Source: Limanda limanda (lineage: Eukaryota > Chordata > Actinopteri > Pleuronectiformes > Pleuronectidae). Taken from it: a stretch of DNA of 64,000 nt. Positions 58,986-64,000 of the stretch are shown one piece after another. The notes under the pieces were generated by a model. It made no database searches and was not told the DNA's origin. It saw only the letters and a program-made list of their open reading frames with translations. The position numbers were made by a program, and so were the translations under genes. Within the stretch, counting starts at the first letter, position 1; the number at the start of each line of letters is the position of its first letter. The stretch is from NCBI RefSeq assembly GCF_963576545.1, contig NC_083638.1, positions 2,297,619 to 2,361,618 of the forward strand, written 5' to 3'.

Positions 58986-59499
58986 AAAACTGTTTTCACC
59001 CTGATAGAACATTTGGCTTTTTATTGACACAGATTAGATAAGACGTCTTTTATTAGTCTTACCAGGGGGACATTTGCTAAACTGCAGGGTGTTACTGATG
59101 GCATCATAACACCCAGGTGATGTGCTAACTCCTCCCTCTTTACTGCGAACATCCTGATGCTGACGCGACACTTTTCCCCGTGCGACGCTCAGCACACAGG
59201 ATATGGATCTTTGTGTTCTTGTTGTTTTCACATCTTGGGAACAAAGTGCGACAGCCATGTTGTGAAGTTAAACTCGTCCTGGCTGCTGGGGGGGGGGGGG
59301 GCAGGCTCCCAGTGTGGCCCCTGGGGGGGGGGGTTGTATGTAACTGCAGGCTCCCAGCGTGGCCCCTGGGAGCCTCTGGTTGAGATGTCAGTTGCTGCGT
59401 TGGCGTCTGTAAACCTGTCATTTACAGAACTGACAGACTTTAGAGCGTCGACTCCCCCCCCCCATTCCTGAGCTCGTCTGGTAATCTCCCAGAATTCCA

Positions 59500-59640
59500 A
59501 TAATCTGAGCCGTGGCGGCCTGTCATCAGCCCGCGGCGGCGGCGGGCCACAGACCGGTCGGACGGCTCGGCGTGGACCTGGACGCCGCGGCTCTCACAGT
59601 CGCTGTGTGGCCGCCGCTACACAACCAGCAGAGAGAAGAG
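59500..59640. other. Small isolated CpG-rich patch
   Basis: GCCCGCGGCGGCGGCGGGCC and neighbouring CG-rich sequence contrast with the surroundings. No open frame there is recognisable. It could be an orphan CpG island or an unrecognised promoter. Confidence 0.35.
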
Positions 59641-60204
59641 CTAAAAATAGTTTGTTTGTAAAAAAGCCGTGGAGCCACTTTGTGTCGGAGGCTGAAACCA
59701 GAGTTGTGTTTGTGTTGGAGCGCAGTGTGGGACCGCCGCTCTCTCTCTCTCTCTGGACGACTGCCTCGCACGCCCACGTCTCTGTGTGTGTGTGTGTGGC
59801 TTCATGTACAAACGTGTGTTTGGTAATTATATGTACGTGTGTAAATGTGACATGTGAGTACATGTGTGCATGCATTCACAAGCGTGTGTATCTGTAATTA
59901 AAGAGCAGAGTGTGAAGCTGCATGTGTGTGTGTGTGTTTGTGGCTCAGTGTGTGTTCAGTGTTTGTGTGTAACAAGAAAAATGTATTTTATTTTAACAGC
60001 TTTTAAGAAGAATAATAGATATCAAACATAATCACATGACACATGAGGATATGATGTAATATGATATGTAATCAAAGGCTCCGCCCACACCGACGCAGAA
60101 AACACACGTCACATGACCAAACACGTACACTGGTCATGTGATGTTAACAGGAAGTAAATGGTGAAAAGTAAGAGCAGGGATTTCTGTTCCTAGAGCGACG
60201 AGGA

Positions 60205-60475
60205 GGTGGAAGTGTTACTGACAGGAAGTGTTACTGACAGGAAGTGTTACTGACAGGAAGTGCTAGCGACGCTTTGTGTTCACGACTGGTAGTCGAGTCA
60301 TGTGACTGATGAGAACCAGGAAGGAAGAGAACGTGGGCGTCTGCGTCATCATTTACAAACAGTCTCAACTTTTTTAAACTAAAACGAAACTGGCAGTGTT
60401 TAGAAAAGTTTACAAAAGTCTCTGATCTCTCCGGTGTAGTGTGGACGCCAGACGTAACCATAGCAACTGTGAAGT
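60205..60475 (-). repeat. Dispersed repeat, inverted relative of 47246-47430
   Basis: Read on the minus strand it shares CAGTTGCTATGGTTACG, CAGAGACTTTTGTAAAC, GTAAATGATGACGC and GGTTCTCATCAGTCACATGACTCGACT with the 47.3-kb copy, and has about 50 bp extra in the middle. Its left end is a 16-bp tandem GACAGGAAGTGTTACT (four copies, 60205-60265). Confidence 0.75.
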
Positions 60476-60741
60476 AAAATGTCGTTCCTCCACTGATTCG
60501 AACTTCGGCAGCTACGATGGAGAGAAAACTGAACTCTGCAGCCGGACAGTCAGAAACCTGGATCCTGTCAGATTAATGTAAACCAGTTTGGACAACGTGA
60601 GATTAATAAACAGGTCTAAACCATAGAAAGAGGATTCATGTGATTCATGTGTTTCATGTGTTCACAGCACAGACGACGCACAGTGTCTGGGTCAGATCAA
60701 ACGACGGAGATACAACGGTACATCGACATCATGAAGCGCTT

Positions 60742-61032
60742 GAGGGTTAGGGTTAGGGTTAGGGTTAGGGTTAGGGTCAGGGTCAGGGTCAGGGTTAGGT
60801 TTAGCATTAGGGTTAGGGTTAGGGTCAGGGTTAGCGTTAGCGTTAGCGTTAGGGTTAGGGTCAGGGTTAGCGTTAGGGTTAGGGTCAGGGTTAGCGTTAG
60901 GGTTAGGGTTAGGGTTGGGTTAGAGCAGCATGGATGTAGAGCTGCAGAGGTTAGGTTAAGGGTTGGGTTAGCGTTAGGGTTAGGGTTAGGGTTAGGGTTA
61001 GGGTTTAGCTTTGGGTTAGCGTTGGGTTAGAG
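60742..61032. repeat. Interstitial telomere-like (TTAGGG)n array
   Basis: Blocks of GGGTTA, the vertebrate telomere repeat, with variants GGGTCA, GCGTTA and GGTTTA, span 60742-60922 and 60950-61030. The two blocks are separated by AGAGCAGCATGGATGTAGAG. That spacer recurs at 61027 as AGAGCAGCATGGACGTAGAG, so block plus spacer was duplicated. Confidence 0.92.
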
Positions 61033-61435
61033 CAGCATGGACGTAGAGCTGCAGAGGACAGTAAACGCAGCTGAACATTTTTCCTGCTGATTCTGAGCGT
61101 AGAGCTGATTTTACGAGTCTGGCGACAGCGTGGTGTTAGCGGAGGGAAACTGTGGAGTGTGTAAACTCTGAGGTTTCCTGAAACAACAGGCCTCAGTCTG
61201 CTGGGAGCCCGGCTGCTCAGGAGCTCCACCACAGGAGGTTTTAATGATACTGTGCAGGAGGGCCGCTCACCCAGAGAGGGGGGAGGAGCCAAACCTCCCG
61301 GAGCAGCTGAAATCTTATTCTCATTCCAGGACGAGCTGTGGTTCCCGATCAGCAGCAGCAGGAGGGAGGAGGAGAGTAACGTACACAACATGGTTTCCAT
61401 AGTAACAGTGTGCACCATGTGATCCTGTTGACATG

Positions 61436-61530
61436 CAGTGGTGGAAGAAGAATTCAGATACTTTACTGAAGTAAAAACATTCAAAACCAGAAGTAAAAGT
61501 ATTTTCAGAAGATGTAGTTCAATTATTAAA
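61436..61530 (+). mobile_element. Truncated left end of a CAGTGGTGGA hAT-type element
   Basis: CAGTGGTGGAAGAAGAATTCAG, then ACTTTACTGAAGTAAAAAC and GAAGTAAAAGTA, resembles the left end of the 44.4-kb element. No matching right end or duplication is found nearby. Confidence 0.6.
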
Positions 61531-61534
61531 AGTA

Positions 61535-62590
61535 ATTCTTCCAGGTTTTATTATTCTATCTAATGTTTTTAATGAATAATAATATTAATTCATGTGTATG
61601 TTGTATTTTACTTAAAATGTTTGAGCTCATTTGAACCAATCTCACTATTGATTGTTTATATAGATGCCACGATTATAAGATATAGATTATACTTATAGAA
61701 CCTGTAGCTATAGACAGAAAGTCCTCTTCAATAAGAAGCTCGATCCTGTTTGAGCTGAACTTTGAGAGACTTTAATAAAACTGAGACGTTCAGAGTCGAC
61801 GAGTCCGAGACTGAAAGAAACGGTCGATTATTTTGAAATGAATGAATGAATGAGTTGAATTCTCTGCAGGACGAGTGAAAGCAGAACACGATGATGCAAC
61901 AGTCTGACATCGTCTGAACCACCTTCTCTCTCTCCAGCTTCTTTCAGAAACGACCTGAAGAAGTTGAACAATGTTTTTCAAACTTTATCGGCACAGAGAC
62001 CAACAGAGCTTCGGTGACAACGTCCAATCAGAGCGGAGGGGGTTAGCTCCTCCCCTCTGAGACGCAGCCAGACCCTAGGTGTGTTCGGTTCCAGCTCCTC
62101 TCCTCACTGGGGCTTTCTGGGAGTTCTGCCATGAAACACACAGTCAGCATTCCTCTCAGTTTTTATGAAGAGATACGAGTTCCCCGAGGTCGTTTCACCC
62201 GTGATTTACTTCTTACATAACACGAAGAAGAAGATAAACCGCGGTGACTCTGGTGTTTATCAGGAGAGGAGCAGGTCGCCCGCTGGGGGCGGGGCCTGAC
62301 CTCACTGCTTTATTTTTACCCTCAGGTTTTCCTTCTTCACCTCCCTCAGAGCTGAGGAACCTGCAGATACGAGCGACGTGAGAACCTGGTGATGGATTCT
62401 TCTTATGCTGAATCAGCTGAGACTCCTCCCTCCTCCTCCTGTTTCCAAGGCAACACACGTCAACACACGCGGACACGATGTCTCATCCGTCCTGAGCAGT
62501 TTGTTGCTTCTTCGAAACCCAGAGAATCAGGGTTCTGGTTCTGGATCAAACTGAATCAAGGTTCTGTTGGTCCCCCCCCCCCAACAGACA
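61535..62590. other. Intergenic, no gene seen
   Basis: Unique sequence. No exon is recognised. Confidence 0.45.
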
Positions 62591-62725
62591 ACACGCCCAC
62601 GTCAGACGCCGTCTACAACCAACCAATCAGAGTCAAGTACAGGTAGACTCCGCCCACGTAGGTGATGACGACAGGACGTACGTATGTCAGACAAAAATTC
62701 TTTAGTCCCTGAATAACAATGTGAA
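62590..62725 (-). repeat. Dispersed repeat, inverted partner of 58855-58985
   Basis: It carries CGCCGTCTACAACCAACCAATCAGA, GGTAGACTCCGCCCACGTAGGTGATGACGACAGG and ATTCTTTAGTCCCTGAATAAC, each the reverse complement of the 58.9-kb copy. Confidence 0.78.
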
Positions 62726-62735
62726 TGTTGACTCA

Positions 62736-63105
<370 letters not shown>

Positions 63106-63189
63106 AGTGGTGCATGCTCTCCTGATTTCTATCTTTCTGAGGACCGATTAGATTTCGACACTTTGATAAGTTCCAGGTCAGAATTCACA

Positions 63190-63765
63190 CGTTCACAGAG
63201 TCGATGATCAGAGAATGAATTTGACTTGTATTAGTTCCATAGTCGTAAATATGTTGATACATTATAAATATGAATGACATGTTGTGTTCTTTACAAGTCA
63301 AGAGAAGCGAAGTGAAGGAAACAATGAACTTCTTGACGCTGGTTATTACGTCATTATCACAATGATATCTCACAATAAATGTTTATTTGACACAAATAAT
63401 ACTTTGTGGTAAAAAGCTTTTTGTAAAAACATCTGTAACTGTAGAAATAAACGTGTTTGCTCTGCTCTCATCACACATGTCACAACTCACAGATCCGTCT
63501 CATCACCAAACAAAACAAATAACTCCATCCAAAATATCTGACTGTTTTCAGATGCAGGCGAATATGAACCTGTCTGAGCGCAATGCATGATGGGAAATGC
63601 TTCCCAGTAAGTAAACTTAAATTGACACTTCTTTTCATTAGTCCACTCTATTGGGTATTAAACATTATCACAACACAATCCACAAAATAGTGAACTCACT
63701 ATTTAGTGATTAGTGAGGGATTTTGGAAACAGTTTCATAAAACAAACTTCTCAGTCAACAGGTCT
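63190..63765. other. Intergenic, no gene seen
   Basis: AT-rich unique DNA. GCAATGCATGATGGGAAATGC (63580-63600) resembles the conserved ACTACAA/TTCCCAGCATGC-type promoter word, but no gene is evident. Confidence 0.4.
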
Positions 63766-63769
63766 CGGA

Positions 63770-63976
63770 ATGTGTGTGTGCGTGTGTGTGTTGGTGAGTG
63801 TGTGTGTGTGAGCCTGTGTGTGTGAGTGAGTGTTAGTGTGTTATCACCAGGCACAGATGTTGTATGATATCACTGTGTTTTCGTAAGAAGGGAGTGAGAC
63901 GTGTGATGAGTGAAGGAAGACGAATGAAAACCCAGCGAGTGAAGAAGAAGAAGAAGAAGAAGAAGAAGAAGAAGAA
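63770..63976. repeat. (TG)n tract and (GAA)n repeat at the right edge
   Basis: Interrupted TG/TGAG tract 63770-63840, and about 13 copies of GAA at 63938-63976. Confidence 0.9.
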
Positions 63977-64000
63977 GGAGTTTTGTGAAAGTTGTGAACC

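Noticed and set aside
60647..61030. 127-codon VRVRVR frame
   Set aside because: Translation of the telomere-like repeat.

Overview
The window looks like nuclear DNA from a teleost fish, probably a spiny-rayed (percomorph) species. The evidence is long introns and intergenic space, very dense (CA)n/(TG)n microsatellites, many short-unit minisatellites, LINE 3' tails typical of fish genomes, and three hAT-type DNA-transposon copies with recognisable 8-bp target-site duplications. Single-exon or first-exon vertebrate genes are embedded in this background. There are no operons, ribosome-binding sites or CRISPR arrays. I recognise three protein-coding loci in 64 kb.

Layout from left to right. (1) Positions 1-5.1 kb hold the 5' end of an FHOD-family formin on the minus strand. 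A 55-codon first coding exon (5017 to 4853) ends in a clean splice donor, and everything to its left is intron 1 (tandem arrays and a perfect 83-bp palindrome). The remaining exons lie beyond the left edge. (2) Positions 5.1-27 kb are intergenic and repeat-rich: minisatellites with 12, 28 and 10-bp units, a 737-bp hAT element with a decayed BED zinc finger, a LINE reverse-transcriptase fragment, and scattered copies of a dispersed repeat. (3) cebpg (C/EBP gamma) is on the minus strand. Its bZIP exon is at 27.6-27.95 kb, with a CCAAT/GC-box promoter island and a probable non-coding exon 1 near 29.6-29.75 kb. (4) cebpa (C/EBP alpha) is on the plus strand at 35.5-36.4 kb. It is intronless, with a TATA box, a pentapeptide uORF 7 nt before the main start, and a probable 1.8-kb 3' UTR. 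(5) Positions 38.3-64 kb hold no gene I can recognise. They carry two more hAT elements, inverted dispersed repeats, an interstitial telomere-like array (60.74-61.03 kb) and many microsatellites.

cebpg and cebpa are divergently transcribed about 7.5 kb apart (coding to coding). This matches the conserved vertebrate CEBPA-CEBPG pair. Both encode bZIP transcription factors that can heterodimerise. C/EBP alpha has an activation domain and C/EBP gamma is essentially a bare bZIP, so the pair can act as activator and modulator at the same CCAAT-type sites. The formin is an unrelated actin regulator that happens to be a neighbour.

I found no convincing new biological system. The items most worth a second look are the perfect 40-bp-arm palindrome in the formin intron, the TG tract abutting the cebpa TATA box, the cebpa uORF, the missing cebpg N-terminus, the interstitial telomeric array, and a small acidic ORF between the two C/EBP genes.
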